From: Haloarculaceae archaeon
GTDB taxonomy: Archaea > Halobacteriota > Halobacteria > Halobacteriales > Haloarculaceae
Direction of reading: 5' to 3'
Assembly (NCBI GenBank): GCA_007122455.1
Contig: SKTU01000023.1
Location: 1-41,633 of the forward strand
DNA length: 41,633 nt
Below are positions 23,462-31,734 of the stretch, piece by piece; the first letter of the stretch is position 1, and each line of letters opens with the position of its first letter. The notes under the pieces were generated by a model. That model was not told where the DNA came from. It was given only the letters and a program-made list of their open reading frames with translations, and did no database searches. The position numbers and the translations under genes are program-made.

Positions 23462-25018
23462 CTACGCCCGACTGCTCTCCATGCGGATGTCCAGCTCCTC
23501 GAGCAGCTCTCGGGCCTCCTCGCGCTTCTCGTGGTGCTCTTCGAGGAACGCCCGCATCAGCTCGGCGGCCTGCTCCTTGCAGTCGCCGCAGAGCCGCTCG
23601 CCACCGACACACTCCTCGTACACCTGGGCGGCGAACTCGTCGTCGTCGTTCGCGAGGAGATAGGCGTACAGCTCGTACACCGGACAGTCGTCGGCCTCGC
23701 CGCCGAGCTCCCGCTGCGCTTCGGCGGTCTCCCGGCCACCGGTCGTGGCGGCTCTCACCTTCTCGTAGCCGTCCTCGGGGTCGTCCAGAAGCGAAATGTG
23801 CGACGCCGGGATCGAGGAGGACATCTTCCCGCCGGTGAGCCCGGACATGAACCGGTGGTAGATCGACGACGGTGCGATGAAGCCGTATCCGCCGTGGTCG
23901 AGTTCGATCTCCCGGGCGAGCTCCTCGGCCGCCTCGCGGTCGAGCTCGAAGCTGTCGATGTGGCCCTCGTAGACGCGTTTTTCGCCGTCGATCGCCTCGA
24001 TGAGCGCCTCGAACGCGCCGTCCGTCGCGTTGCGATCGAAGAACCGGACCCGCGGACGAAGCGGCTCCTTGCCGCCCGCTTCGAGCGTCTCGATCGTCGA
24101 TTCGCGGGCGGGCGACTCCAGTTCTGACTCGCGGAGCCACGCGGCTGCGGCCTCGGATCGGACGTCGTCGTCGGTCGAGAGCGCCTCGTAGGCTCGCCGG
24201 ACCAGCGCCCGCTCGTCGTCGTCGAGCTCGAAGCTCGCGTACGCCTCGGTGACCTTGAAATAGCGCGTTCGGGCCGCGAGATCCCTGGCGAGCCGAACGT
24301 GCGGGTCCTGATCCGGGCCGACGGGGATCACCGTCGGTTTCGGCTCCTCGAGCTGCGGGTAGAGGATGTCGGCCATCTGCGTGACCACCGACTGCATGTG
24401 GGAGACGCTCGTCTCGCCGTCGAATCCGTATATGCCCTGAAACTCCGAGAACCTCGCCTTGGCGCCGAGCTCGAACGCGAGGTTCTGAACGTCTATGTTC
24501 TCGGATTGACGGTAGAGCGTTCCCGCCTCCGGATCGAAGCCGAGCGCCAACAGTGAAAGCAGGTAGTTCCTGGCGTGTTCGTCGATCTCGTCCCAGCTCA
24601 ACCCGCGGGCGGCGTTGGCTTCGAGGTCGGCGATCAGTCCGTAGGCGTCCCCACCCTGCTGTTGGTGCCAGATCAACTCGTCGAAGACGAGCTTGTGACC
24701 GATGTGGGGATCGCCGGTCGGCATGAACCCCGACAGCGCGGCGAACGGCTCGCCGTCCCGCATCGCCTCGGCGACGGGGCGGTAGTCCCGGTGACCGAAG
24801 ATGACGCCGCGGCGCATCAGATAGTGTGGCGACGGGACGTCGGCGAGCAGGTCGTCGAACTCCTCGATGCCGAACTCCTCGAAGAGCTTCCGGTAGTCGG
24901 CGACCGTCGAGGATCCCCACGGGTCCAGAGCGACGTCGTCGACCGACCCGCCGTCGGCTATCGGTTCGTCCGTACCGCCTTCGGCGTCGTCGTTCGCCGG
25001 GGGGAGCTCCTCGCTCAT
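23462..25018 (-). CDS. trpS: Tryptophanyl-tRNA synthetase
   Basis: The 518-residue class Ic synthetase has the HIGH-type PTGDPHIGHKLVFDE, KMSKS-type GGKMSSSIPASH (near 395), and between them the archaeal/eukaryotic Trp-binding core. It is longer than eukaryal catalytic cores because of an acidic, poorly conserved N-terminal extension (about 1-40) and an inserted helical stretch. It charges tRNA-Trp. A C-terminal cysteine group, CVGGERLCGDCKEQ, is present. The start ATG at 25018 has an AAAAAC-complement TTTTTGGG element centred 28 nt upstream (25044-25048), so trpS probably has its own promoter besides readthrough from endA, which ends 49 nt before it. Confidence 0.95.
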   Translation of the reverse strand: MSEELPPANDDAEGGTDEPIADGGSVDDVALDPWGSSTVADYRKLFEEFGIEEFDDLLADVPSPHYLMRRGVIFGHRDYRPVAEAMRDGEPFAALSGFMPTGDPHIGHKLVFDELIWHQQQGGDAYGLIADLEANAARGLSWDEIDEHARNYLLSLLALGFDPEAGTLYRQSENIDVQNLAFELGAKARFSEFQGIYGFDGETSVSHMQSVVTQMADILYPQLEEPKPTVIPVGPDQDPHVRLARDLAARTRYFKVTEAYASFELDDDERALVRRAYEALSTDDDVRSEAAAAWLRESELESPARESTIETLEAGGKEPLRPRVRFFDRNATDGAFEALIEAIDGEKRVYEGHIDSFELDREAAEELAREIELDHGGYGFIAPSSIYHRFMSGLTGGKMSSSIPASHISLLDDPEDGYEKVRAATTGGRETAEAQRELGGEADDCPVYELYAYLLANDDDEFAAQVYEECVGGERLCGDCKEQAAELMRAFLEEHHEKREEARELLEELDIRMESSRA

Positions 25019-25043
25019 GGGCGTACGTGAGGTGGGTCGGCCC

Positions 25044-25048
25044 AAAAA
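25044..25048 (-). promoter_or_regulatory. Internal TATA-like element of trpS
   Basis: The minus strand reads GTTTTTGGG with T-run 25044-25048, centred 28 nt before the trpS ATG at 25018 and within the 49-nt endA-trpS spacer. It could act both as promoter of trpS and as a weak T-rich terminator of endA; the sequence does not tell which. Confidence 0.4.
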
Positions 25049-25067
25049 CGGTTCGCTCCGAGGCGGT

Positions 25068-26075
25068 TCACGGCGTGAGCCGGGCGACCGACAGCCACCG
25101 GACTCGCTCGCCGTCGACGAGCGCGAACACCATCCGCTTGCGAACGCCGTGGGCCAACCGAACGTCGAGCGCCAGCTCGCTGGGAGCGAACACCCGATCG
25201 ACGGGGACAACCCGGACGAGCAGCTCGGAGTGGCCCAGCGACGAGACGTCCTCGACCGCCTCGTACGTGCGGAAGTCGGTGCCGAACTTCAGCCCTGTTT
25301 TCGGTACCACCCCGCGCTCGCGAAGCTCACGATAGGCGACCAGCCGCCGGTCGAACCGGTCGGCCTCGTCCGCTCGAGCGCGGGCTCGAAGCCGTTCGGC
25401 GCCGCCGTCGACCTCGAGACACCCGGTTTCGGCGAGATACACCGCCTCCAGGAGCGACAGCTGGAGCGGTCCGTCCTCCCCGGAGAGCGGTTGCCCGTAA
25501 AAGCCGCGTCGGTAGATCGCCTCGGGGGGGTCCCAGCAGAGCACCCGATCGCCGAGGACGGTGCCGTCGACGGGGGCGTCGAGCGAAAACGAACTCGAAC
25601 CGGAGATCTCGACCGACTCGGTTTCGAGGTAGGTGATCTCGCTTTCCTCGTCGACGACGGCGACGACGGCGTCCCCGATCGAACTCGCCGGGACGTCAGT
25701 CCGCTCGCTGACGACGCGGATCCGGTGTTCGACCTCCCCGTCCCACGGTCCGGTACCCCGCGGATGCACGACGAAATCGATACCCTCCGGCTCCTCGACC
25801 CACCCGTTCCGGGCGGGCGAGAGGTAGAATCCCCGATCCCGGAGGTCCTTGTAGACGACGAACGGGACGAGGATCTCGTCGTTGGCGGCGAGGAAGGCTC
25901 CGAAGTCGCTGCCGTCGACCGCGTCGAGATCCCCCCGATAGAGCAGGTGAGCCGCCTCGACGCGGGAGAGAACGACTCCGTCGCCACGCGGCCGGCCGTA
26001 GCCGCGCGCGTCGTAGAACCGTTCCCGCCCGTTCGCGCCGACCTCGACGATCCCGTCGACGAGCGTTCCCTCCAT
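25068..26075 (-). CDS. endA: tRNA-splicing endonuclease EndA (duplicated form)
   Basis: The 335-residue protein is the haloarchaeal EndA, a tandem duplication of the about 170-residue unit, acting as a dimer. The N-terminal repeat (1-165) is degenerate; the C-terminal repeat (about 175-335) keeps the catalytic residues: Tyr in KFGTDFRTY, His in LGHSELLV and Lys in VRKRMVFALV. The enzyme cuts bulge-helix-bulge introns, including those of tRNA-Trp and tRNA-Met in haloarchaea, and intron-bearing rRNA. The ATG at 26075 was chosen because it begins with the family N-terminus MEGTLVDGIVEVGANGRERF. The order NucS-like gene, endA, trpS is on one strand with short spacers, so an operon is likely. Confidence 0.93.
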   Translation of the reverse strand: MEGTLVDGIVEVGANGRERFYDARGYGRPRGDGVVLSRVEAAHLLYRGDLDAVDGSDFGAFLAANDEILVPFVVYKDLRDRGFYLSPARNGWVEEPEGIDFVVHPRGTGPWDGEVEHRIRVVSERTDVPASSIGDAVVAVVDEESEITYLETESVEISGSSSFSLDAPVDGTVLGDRVLCWDPPEAIYRRGFYGQPLSGEDGPLQLSLLEAVYLAETGCLEVDGGAERLRARARADEADRFDRRLVAYRELRERGVVPKTGLKFGTDFRTYEAVEDVSSLGHSELLVRVVPVDRVFAPSELALDVRLAHGVRKRMVFALVDGERVRWLSVARLTP

Positions 26076-26113
26076 GAGACCACATGGCGGCTGCGGTGGC
26101 ATAGCCGCTACGA

Positions 26114-26815
26114 TCAGTAGCGCTCGCAGGTCGCGTCGAGACAGCGACGGCCCGACTCCGTCTCGAACGCCGGCAAACCGCAGTCGCACTCCCCGTCGAC
26201 TGTCCCCGTCGGGACGACGAACGCCGCATCGCAGTCGGAGGCGCCCTCACAGCTCGCGACCAGGGTCCGTCGACGCTCGATCCCCAGCGTGCCGCTGCAG
26301 TCGGGGCAGTCCCAGACGTCGTCGAACCGCTCGGCGACCGCGTCGTCCAGCGACGCACAGTCGCGATCGAGACAGAGCTCGAAGACGTCGCCGCGCTCCA
26401 CCCGAAAGTGAGGGAGTCCGCACGCAGACGTGCTGTCGAGGACGGTCGCGTCCCCGGGGAGCGGGAACTGTTCGCCACAGTCCAGACAGACGACGCCGTT
26501 CGATCGAACGAGCTCTCCGCCGCAGCGACACGTTCCGACCGGCTGGCCCGCGACCGTGGCGTCGAGAGTCCGGACGGTGGCGTCCTCGAACTCGACGGAG
26601 AGCGTCTGTTCGCCCTCGGTCGCGAGCACGCGAGTCGGCTCCCGCGTCAGCGCCAACGACGCCGGACGGGTGAGCCACGCGACCGGCTGGTAACCGTCGA
26701 CGTCGTGGACGAGCACCGTGTCGTCGGGTTTTATCACCACGAGGAGACGACCGCGGAGCCGGCGCGTTCGCTTGCCATCGAACCGAACCGCACAGTCGCC
26801 GAATATCGTTCGCAC
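26114..26815 (-). CDS. NucS N-terminal-like domain with topoisomerase-type zinc fingers
   Basis: The 233-residue protein begins with a domain (1-90) like the DNA-binding N-terminal part of the DUF91 endonuclease NucS: ARTIFGD-type start, then LLVVIKPDDTVLVHDVDGYQP and a beta-rich core. Instead of the nuclease domain it has four short C4-type zinc fingers, as in the C-terminal part of topoisomerase I: Cys96/98/110/113, Cys132/148/153, Cys170/173/189/195 and Cys210/212/225/230. It is likely to bind nucleic acid but lacks a visible catalytic site. The start is GTG at 26815, 27 nt from a minus-strand element near 26842. The endA gene follows 38 nt downstream on the same strand, linking it to tRNA or DNA processing by context only. 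Confidence 0.8.
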   Translation of the reverse strand: MRTIFGDCAVRFDGKRTRRLRGRLLVVIKPDDTVLVHDVDGYQPVAWLTRPASLALTREPTRVLATEGEQTLSVEFEDATVRTLDATVAGQPVGTCRCGGELVRSNGVVCLDCGEQFPLPGDATVLDSTSACGLPHFRVERGDVFELCLDRDCASLDDAVAERFDDVWDCPDCSGTLGIERRRTLVASCEGASDCDAAFVVPTGTVDGECDCGLPAFETESGRRCLDATCERY

Positions 26816-26872
26816 ACCACCGATGGTCCCGTTTTGGTACTTAGCTTCGAGGGAGCGTGATCGACAGCGATC

Positions 26873-28285
26873 CTACGCGGTTCGTCGGCGTCGACGTCGG
26901 CGAACCGCGACGCCGATGGCGGCGACGAGGAGAGCGATTCCGGTGAGTGCGACGACCGAGTAGCCCGCGGCGACTACGGCGAGGTCGGGGGTGCGACGCC
27001 ACGCGATGGTGCCGACGCCGCGGAGGAATCGGAGCGCCATTACGACGAGGAGAACGGTCGGAACGACGTATTTCACGAGCGGAACGACGATCGACGTGCC
27101 GAGCTGTTCGCGGACCGTCGCCGTGGGCTGATACCACGCGAAGATCGCGACGAGGGCGATCGCCGAGAGCGGTAATCCCAGCGTACCGACCGTCGAGTCG
27201 ATCACGTCGAGGAACGGGCGTCCGAGGACGGCGAGCTCGAACGCGCTGTAGCTGAGTGCCGACGGCAGCCCAGCCAGCAGGATCAGGCCGGTGACGACGA
27301 CACTCGCCGTCCGGCGCGACCAGTCGGTCGTCCGCAGCGCCGCGGCGACGCCCACCTCGAGCATCGAGACGGACGGCGCGATGGCGGCGACGAACAGCAG
27401 TCCGAAGAAGAGCAGCCCGACGGCGGTTCCGAACGGCATCGCCTCGAAGGCGGCGGGCAGCGTCACGAACGCCAGTTCGGTCCCCATCGTCGGCTCCAGT
27501 CCGAACGAAAAGACGATGCCAAAGATAACCAGACCGGCCAGCATCGCCACGGCGAGGTCGGCGACTGCGATCATCACCGAAGCCCGGGGGACGCTCTCGT
27601 GGGCGCCGAGGTAGCTCCCGTAGGTCAACAGCACGCCCATGCCGACGGAAAACGAGAAGAACACCTGACCGAAGGCGGCGCTCCACAGCAGCGGATCGGT
27701 GAGGACGGAGAGATCCGGGGTGAGGAAGAACCGAACGCCGTCTGAGAATCCCGGAAGCGTCGCCACGTAGACGAGCATCCCGACGAGGATGACGAAGACG
27801 AGCGGCACCAGCAGTTTCGCCATCCGTTCGATCCCCGACGTCACGCCGAGGGAGACGATCGCGCCGACCACGAGCGTCGTGACGAGGAAGAACGCGAGCG
27901 GCCGGTACGTCGAAGTGAGACCCTCGAACGTCGTCGCTGAGCCGGTCGCCGTCCCCGCGAGGAAGGCGAGCACCCAGCCGGCGATGACGAGATAGTAGCT
28001 CAACACGGCGAGAACCGAACCGCCGACGAGCCAGCCGATGACCTCGAACCGTTCGTCGACCTGTCTGCAGGCCGTGACGACGTCCGCGCGGAGCGACCGA
28101 CCGACGGATATCTCCATGATCATGAGGGGAACGGCGAGCGTGAACGCCGCGATGAGATACGGAACGAGGTAGGCGCCGCCGCCGTTCGAGCCGACGACGG
28201 CCGGAAAGCGCCAGACGTTCCCGAGTCCCACCGCAGCACCGATCGCCGCCAAGAGGAAACCGAGACGGGACGACCACTGCTCCAT
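26873..28285 (-). CDS. Sodium-dependent NSS-family transporter
   Basis: The 470-residue membrane protein belongs to the neurotransmitter:sodium symporter family (LeuT fold). The N-terminal MEQWSSRLGFLLAAIGAAVGLGNVWRFP with the unwound first helix, followed by VVGSNGGGAYLVPYLIAAF, is typical. About 11-12 membrane segments follow, and the sixth helix region SFSVGMGVLLTYGSYL and the GLEPTMGTELAFVTLPAAF extracellular region are visible. It probably imports an amino acid or small amine with Na+; the substrate is unknown. The protein ends in a run of arginines (residues 461-468), a strong inside-positive cap. The ATG at 28285 gives the family start; a longer frame was rejected. There is no neighbour in the same direction within 118 bp. 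Confidence 0.88.
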   Translation of the reverse strand: MEQWSSRLGFLLAAIGAAVGLGNVWRFPAVVGSNGGGAYLVPYLIAAFTLAVPLMIMEISVGRSLRADVVTACRQVDERFEVIGWLVGGSVLAVLSYYLVIAGWVLAFLAGTATGSATTFEGLTSTYRPLAFFLVTTLVVGAIVSLGVTSGIERMAKLLVPLVFVILVGMLVYVATLPGFSDGVRFFLTPDLSVLTDPLLWSAAFGQVFFSFSVGMGVLLTYGSYLGAHESVPRASVMIAVADLAVAMLAGLVIFGIVFSFGLEPTMGTELAFVTLPAAFEAMPFGTAVGLLFFGLLFVAAIAPSVSMLEVGVAAALRTTDWSRRTASVVVTGLILLAGLPSALSYSAFELAVLGRPFLDVIDSTVGTLGLPLSAIALVAIFAWYQPTATVREQLGTSIVVPLVKYVVPTVLLVVMALRFLRGVGTIAWRRTPDLAVVAAGYSVVALTGIALLVAAIGVAVRRRRRRRTA

Positions 28286-28403
28286 AGAGAGCCCCTCACG
28301 GAGGAGCGAAAAGAAGCTTTGCTCGGAGGCGCCGCTCGCCAGAAGCGTTCCCGGAAGCGGCACTCACCGTCTCACGCTGAGGACCGGAAGAAAAGAGTCG
28401 AGA

Positions 28404-28973
28404 TCAGCCGAGAACGTATTCGAGCTTCGGGTACCGGTCGACGAGTGCCTGGCCGTCGATCTCGTAGTTCTCGATGTAGGCGTCGAGCCCGAGGATGCGA
28501 CCGGCGCCGAAGGCCGCGACCGCGAGGAAGACGAGCATGTACGCGAAGTCGCCGTTGATCAGCCCGTGGGCGACGTCCCAGTTGGCGAGGTAGAACGTCG
28601 CCATCATCGTGGCGCCGAAGAACGCCGCGAGGCGAACGGCGGCACCGATGATGAGGCCGAGGCCGATCGCGAGTTGGCCGAACGGGACCGCGACGTCGAT
28701 GAACGCCAGCGCCGCCGGCGTGCCGGCGATCCAGAGGAACTGATCGACGAGCGGACCGCCGTTCTCCGGCACCGCGTGCGCCAGATAGCCGTACGCGCTG
28801 AAGCCGCCGCCGAGCAGTTTGTCGAGACCCGCGTTCAGGAACGCGACACCCATCATGAGTCGAAGCGCGAGGACGAACCACGCGCTGAGCCCGTGGGCTC
28901 TTCCCGTGACGGTGATACCACCGAGTTTGCTTTCGAAGACGTTCGGACCGAAACCGCGGTTTTCTATCGCCAT
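28404..28973 (-). CDS. DoxX-family membrane protein
   Basis: The 189-residue protein has four hydrophobic segments in DoxX order: ALRLMMGVAFLNAGLDKLLGGG, ALAFIDVAVPFGQLAIGLGLIIGAAVRLAAFFG (given by position about 92-125), FGATMMATFYLANW and FAYMLVFLAVAAFGAGRIL. The N-terminal LGGITVTGRAHGLSAWF is soluble, and a C-terminal tail after residue 160 ends at LEYVLG. DoxX proteins occur with thiosulfate:quinone oxidoreductase or in redox stress complexes; here no partner is adjacent, so a membrane redox or stress role is only inferred. Start ATG 28973 follows AGAGG, an acceptable Shine-Dalgarno, and a TATA element TTTTATATC at 29012-29020 predicts a 15-nt leader. Confidence 0.85.
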   Translation of the reverse strand: MAIENRGFGPNVFESKLGGITVTGRAHGLSAWFVLALRLMMGVAFLNAGLDKLLGGGFSAYGYLAHAVPENGGPLVDQFLWIAGTPAALAFIDVAVPFGQLAIGLGLIIGAAVRLAAFFGATMMATFYLANWDVAHGLINGDFAYMLVFLAVAAFGAGRILGLDAYIENYEIDGQALVDRYPKLEYVLG

Positions 28974-29011
28974 ATATATCCTCTCACATTCGTGTAAACG
29001 AAGCGGAAGGT

Positions 29012-29020
29012 GATATAAAA
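29012..29020 (-). promoter_or_regulatory. TATA element of the doxX gene
   Basis: The minus strand reads TTTTATATC, a strong archaeal TATA element about 27 nt before a start site near 28988. It gives a 15-nt leader with a GAGAGG ribosome-binding site before the ATG at 28973, so this is one of the few led transcripts here. Confidence 0.55.
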
Positions 29021-29031
29021 GGAGGCGCGTT

Positions 29032-29043
29032 CCAGAATTCTGG
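29032..29043. promoter_or_regulatory. Perfect 12-bp palindrome upstream of the doxX promoter
   Basis: CCAGAATTCTGG is a perfect palindrome, flanked by TT on the left and GAA on the right. It lies 12 bp upstream of the doxX TATA element on the same face, where an archaeal activator or a TFB-contacting regulator would bind. It is not explained by any gene. Confidence 0.35.
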
Positions 29044-29171
29044 GAAAGCGACGTTTCGAACCGTTCCGAGCGAGAATTGTCGGGATCATCCCGTCGACGT
29101 ATCATTGATAAATGGTGCCAAGCGACGTAGCTGTCGGACGAACTAAGAGCGCACCGGTCGAGACGACGGGT

Positions 29172-29837
29172 ATGTCGATGCTACACACGCCGCAGACGGA
29201 ACGGTTGCTCGAACTGACGACGCCCGACGGCGACGAACTGCTCCGGGAGATGGAGGCTCGCGCCGATCGAGAGGGGTTTCCGATCGTCGGTGCGGAAGTC
29301 GGCGCCGTCCTCCGCCTGTTGGCACGGACGACCGGCGCCGAATCGGTGTTCGAGTTCGGCTCCGGCTTCGGCTACTCGGCGTACTGGATCGCCCCCGCCG
29401 TCGGACCGGACGGGCTGATCGTCCTCACGGAGGTCGACGCCGACGAGCTCGACGACGCGCGGACGTACTTCGAGCGAGGCGGTTACGACGATCGAGCCAG
29501 CTTCGAACTCGGCGACGCGATGGAGATCGTCGAGCGCTACGACGGGCCGTTCGAGATGGTGCTGCTCGATCACATGAACGCGGACTACGTCGACGCCTTC
29601 GAGATCGTTCGCGAGAAAGTCCCGGAGGGCGGCGTCGTGATCGCCGACAACGTCCTCAAATCCTCGGAGACGCTTCCCGAGGACATCGAGACGTACATGC
29701 GCGGTGGCGACCCCGCCCGCGGTGGGACGACGCCGGCCGAACTGACCGACTACTTCCGACACGTCCGCGACGACCCCGACTTCGAGACGACGCCGATCCC
29801 GGTCGGCGACGGGCTGTTCGTCTCGGTCCGGATCTGA
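29172..29837 (+). CDS. O-methyltransferase (family 3, COMT-like)
   Basis: The 221-residue SAM-dependent O-methyltransferase shows motif I as VFEFGSGFGYSAYWIAPAVG, acidic loop LTEVDADELDDARTYFERGG, the metal-binding Asp in LDHMNADYVDAFEIV (Asp near 136) and Asp-Asn in VIADNVLKSS (Asp-Asn pair near 159). This is the catechol/caffeoyl-CoA O-methyltransferase-like family with a divalent metal site. The acceptor is unknown. I chose ATG 29172 over an in-frame ATG at 29112: the conserved part starts with MLHTPQTERLLEL. It is divergent from doxX with a 198-bp region between the starts. The old-yellow-enzyme gene follows after 41 nt. Confidence 0.85.
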   Translation: MSMLHTPQTERLLELTTPDGDELLREMEARADREGFPIVGAEVGAVLRLLARTTGAESVFEFGSGFGYSAYWIAPAVGPDGLIVLTEVDADELDDARTYFERGGYDDRASFELGDAMEIVERYDGPFEMVLLDHMNADYVDAFEIVREKVPEGGVVIADNVLKSSETLPEDIETYMRGGDPARGGTTPAELTDYFRHVRDDPDFETTPIPVGDGLFVSVRI

Positions 29838-29878
29838 GCGGGGATGCGTTCTTTGCCGCTCGCGCGTAACACCGTCCG

Positions 29879-31180
29879 ATGGCGACGCTTCCGGAACCAG
29901 TGTCGATCGGCGGGCTGGAGCTCCCCAACCGGCTCTATCGGGCGCCGCTGCTCGAATGCGCCGGTAACGACGCCGAGACGGTCGACCGGCTGATCGCCGA
30001 ACTCGAACCGGCCGCTGCGTCGGGGGCGGGACTCGTCTGTCAGGGCGCGACGATCGTCCGCGGCGAGGGGGGGTGTGCGGCACCGAGGATGACCCGCGTT
30101 CACGATCCGGAGTTCGTCGCCCGCCTCGAGAAGCTGACCGACCGAATCCACGACCATGGCACCGGGATTGTCATCCAGCTCGAACACGGCGGACTCAGGA
30201 GCATGGAGACGTGGCACGCCGGCTACCGTCGCGAGCGGCCCGGGCTCGAACAGCTCGCCGTCTCCCGGCCGCCGCTCCAGCTCCGAGCGCTCGACCGCCT
30301 CGGACTGCTCGATCTGTCGCCGCGAGTGCTGTCGACGGACGACGTCTACGGGCTGGCCGCGGATTTCGGTCGAGCCGCCGAACGGGCGGTCTCTGCCGGC
30401 TACGACGGGGTCCACCTGGCCGGAGCGAACATGGGCATCGTCCAGCAGTTCCTCTCGCCGTTTTACAACCGCCGCGACGACGAGTTCGGCGGGGGCCTCC
30501 TCGATCGACTCCGGTTTCTCGAACTCGTCCACGACGAGATCCGCGAGCGAGCCGGCGGCGTTCCGCTCATGACGAAGGTGCCGTCCGAGACGGTCGCCCC
30601 GCGGTTCGTTCGCCGGCATCTCACCGACGAGGACGCGGTGACGATAGCCGTCGAGCTCGAATCGATCGGCTTCGACGCCGTCGTCCCGGTTCGAACGTCG
30701 ACGTTCTGGGACATGAGTATCGTTCGCGGCGAGTTCCCGGCTCGCGCGTGGAGCGACGATCGGTTCGAGGACGGCTACGCAGCGGCGTTCGGCTACCGCC
30801 GAAAAGGGATCACCCTTTTAAACCGACTGCAGGCGCGACGGTTCCCGACCGAGCACGGCTGGAACGCCGACCTCTGTCGAGCGGTGAGGGCCGAACTCGA
30901 CATCCCGGTTCTGCTCGAAGGGGGAGTTCGAGAGCGGGCACGGATGGATTCGCTGCTCGGTGACGCCTGCGATCTGGTCGGGATGGCCCGGCCCTTTTAC
31001 GCGGAGCCGCGGCTCCCAGCGCGCCTGCTCGGGGAGGGTGACGCCGAGGCGCTCTGTGAGAGCTGCAACAACTGTACGGTGCCGCAGATCACCGGCGCGG
31101 ACGGAGTCTGTCGGACGCCGAGCGTGCTCGCACGGCGAGGATCGCTCGAACGGCGCGGCGCATACCGACGCGAGCGGTGA
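29879..31180 (+). CDS. Old-yellow-enzyme-type NADH:flavin oxidoreductase
   Basis: The 433-residue FMN protein has the OYE TIM-barrel pattern: LPNRLYRAPLLECAGN, IVIQLEHGGLRS (the His/Gln-type FMN contact), DGVHLAGANMGIVQQFLSPFYNRRDDEFGGG, and GGVRERARMDSLL with LVGMARPFYAEP at the C-terminus. It ends with the cysteine set Cys393, Cys396, Cys399 and Cys411 (CESCNNCTVPQ and a later Cys), which in 2,4-dienoyl-CoA reductase-type relatives binds a 4Fe-4S cluster. Those enzymes normally continue into a NAD(P)H-binding half of about 250 residues, which is absent here. So it is a single-domain OYE with a cluster site, reducing an activated double bond, substrate unknown. Start ATG at 29879; no other good start nearby. 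Confidence 0.85.
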   Translation: MATLPEPVSIGGLELPNRLYRAPLLECAGNDAETVDRLIAELEPAAASGAGLVCQGATIVRGEGGCAAPRMTRVHDPEFVARLEKLTDRIHDHGTGIVIQLEHGGLRSMETWHAGYRRERPGLEQLAVSRPPLQLRALDRLGLLDLSPRVLSTDDVYGLAADFGRAAERAVSAGYDGVHLAGANMGIVQQFLSPFYNRRDDEFGGGLLDRLRFLELVHDEIRERAGGVPLMTKVPSETVAPRFVRRHLTDEDAVTIAVELESIGFDAVVPVRTSTFWDMSIVRGEFPARAWSDDRFEDGYAAAFGYRRKGITLLNRLQARRFPTEHGWNADLCRAVRAELDIPVLLEGGVRERARMDSLLGDACDLVGMARPFYAEPRLPARLLGEGDAEALCESCNNCTVPQITGADGVCRTPSVLARRGSLERRGAYRRER

Positions 31181-31301
31181 GCGCTGCGCGATCGCCCCAC
31201 TCATAGGAAGTACGTAGCCGACCGGATATTTCGTGGTCGTCGATTCGGTTCCGTCTCTCAGAGTTGGATTCCGATTCTACGAACCTCTAGGACACTCCCT
31301 A

Positions 31302-31616
31302 TCAGTCCCGACGTTCGAACCGATGGCGGACGACCTCGGCGCCGTCGTCCCACTCGAAACTCCCGTGGGCGCGCTGGAGGATCTCCCTGTACTGCTCGAG
31401 GTCGCGCGCGCCCTCTGCGCGGGCGTCGGCGTCGGTGAGATCACCGAGCGTCCGACTCTCGACGGCGGTCACCTCGAAGGTCGAATCCTCGATCGTGAAT
31501 CGGTCCCCGACGTCCGCGTAACGTTGCCCACGGTGGATCTGCGTCACCTTGCCGTCGAGGGCCTGCGTTCGCATCCGCTCGCTCGGCAACAGCGTATCGG
31601 GATCGAGATCGGACAT
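31302..31616 (-). CDS. ASCH-domain protein
   Basis: The 104-residue protein is a stand-alone ASCH domain: a beta-barrel with QALDGKVTQIHRGQRYADVGDRFTIEDSTFEVTAVESRTLGDLTD, i.e. residues about 18-62, containing the family GxKxxE-like signature as GKVTQIHRGQRYADVGDRF, and a C-terminal helix. ASCH proteins bind RNA and act as transcription or translation factors, and some are amidohydrolases or nucleases. Which applies here is not visible. The ATG at 31616 is about 27 nt from a minus-strand TTTTCC element near 31643. It converges with the OYE gene (121 nt of apparently empty DNA at 31181-31301) and is divergent from larE. Confidence 0.8.
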   Translation of the reverse strand: MSDLDPDTLLPSERMRTQALDGKVTQIHRGQRYADVGDRFTIEDSTFEVTAVESRTLGDLTDADARAEGARDLEQYREILQRAHGSFEWDDGAEVVRHRFERRD

Positions 31617-31734
31617 ACCGATCGAACGGACCGAACGGGGAAAACGGTTCGTGCCGAAGCGGCGCACGGACCGAGGGTCGCTCGCGAACGCCCGACGACG
31701 CTGGGCTTTTCTACACGGCCCACGACGAACAGGT

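Noticed and set aside
31181-31301. Possible small gene between the OYE and ASCH genes
   Set aside because: No ORF with coding-like codon use or promoter element; two genes converge here and it is probably only their 3' ends.
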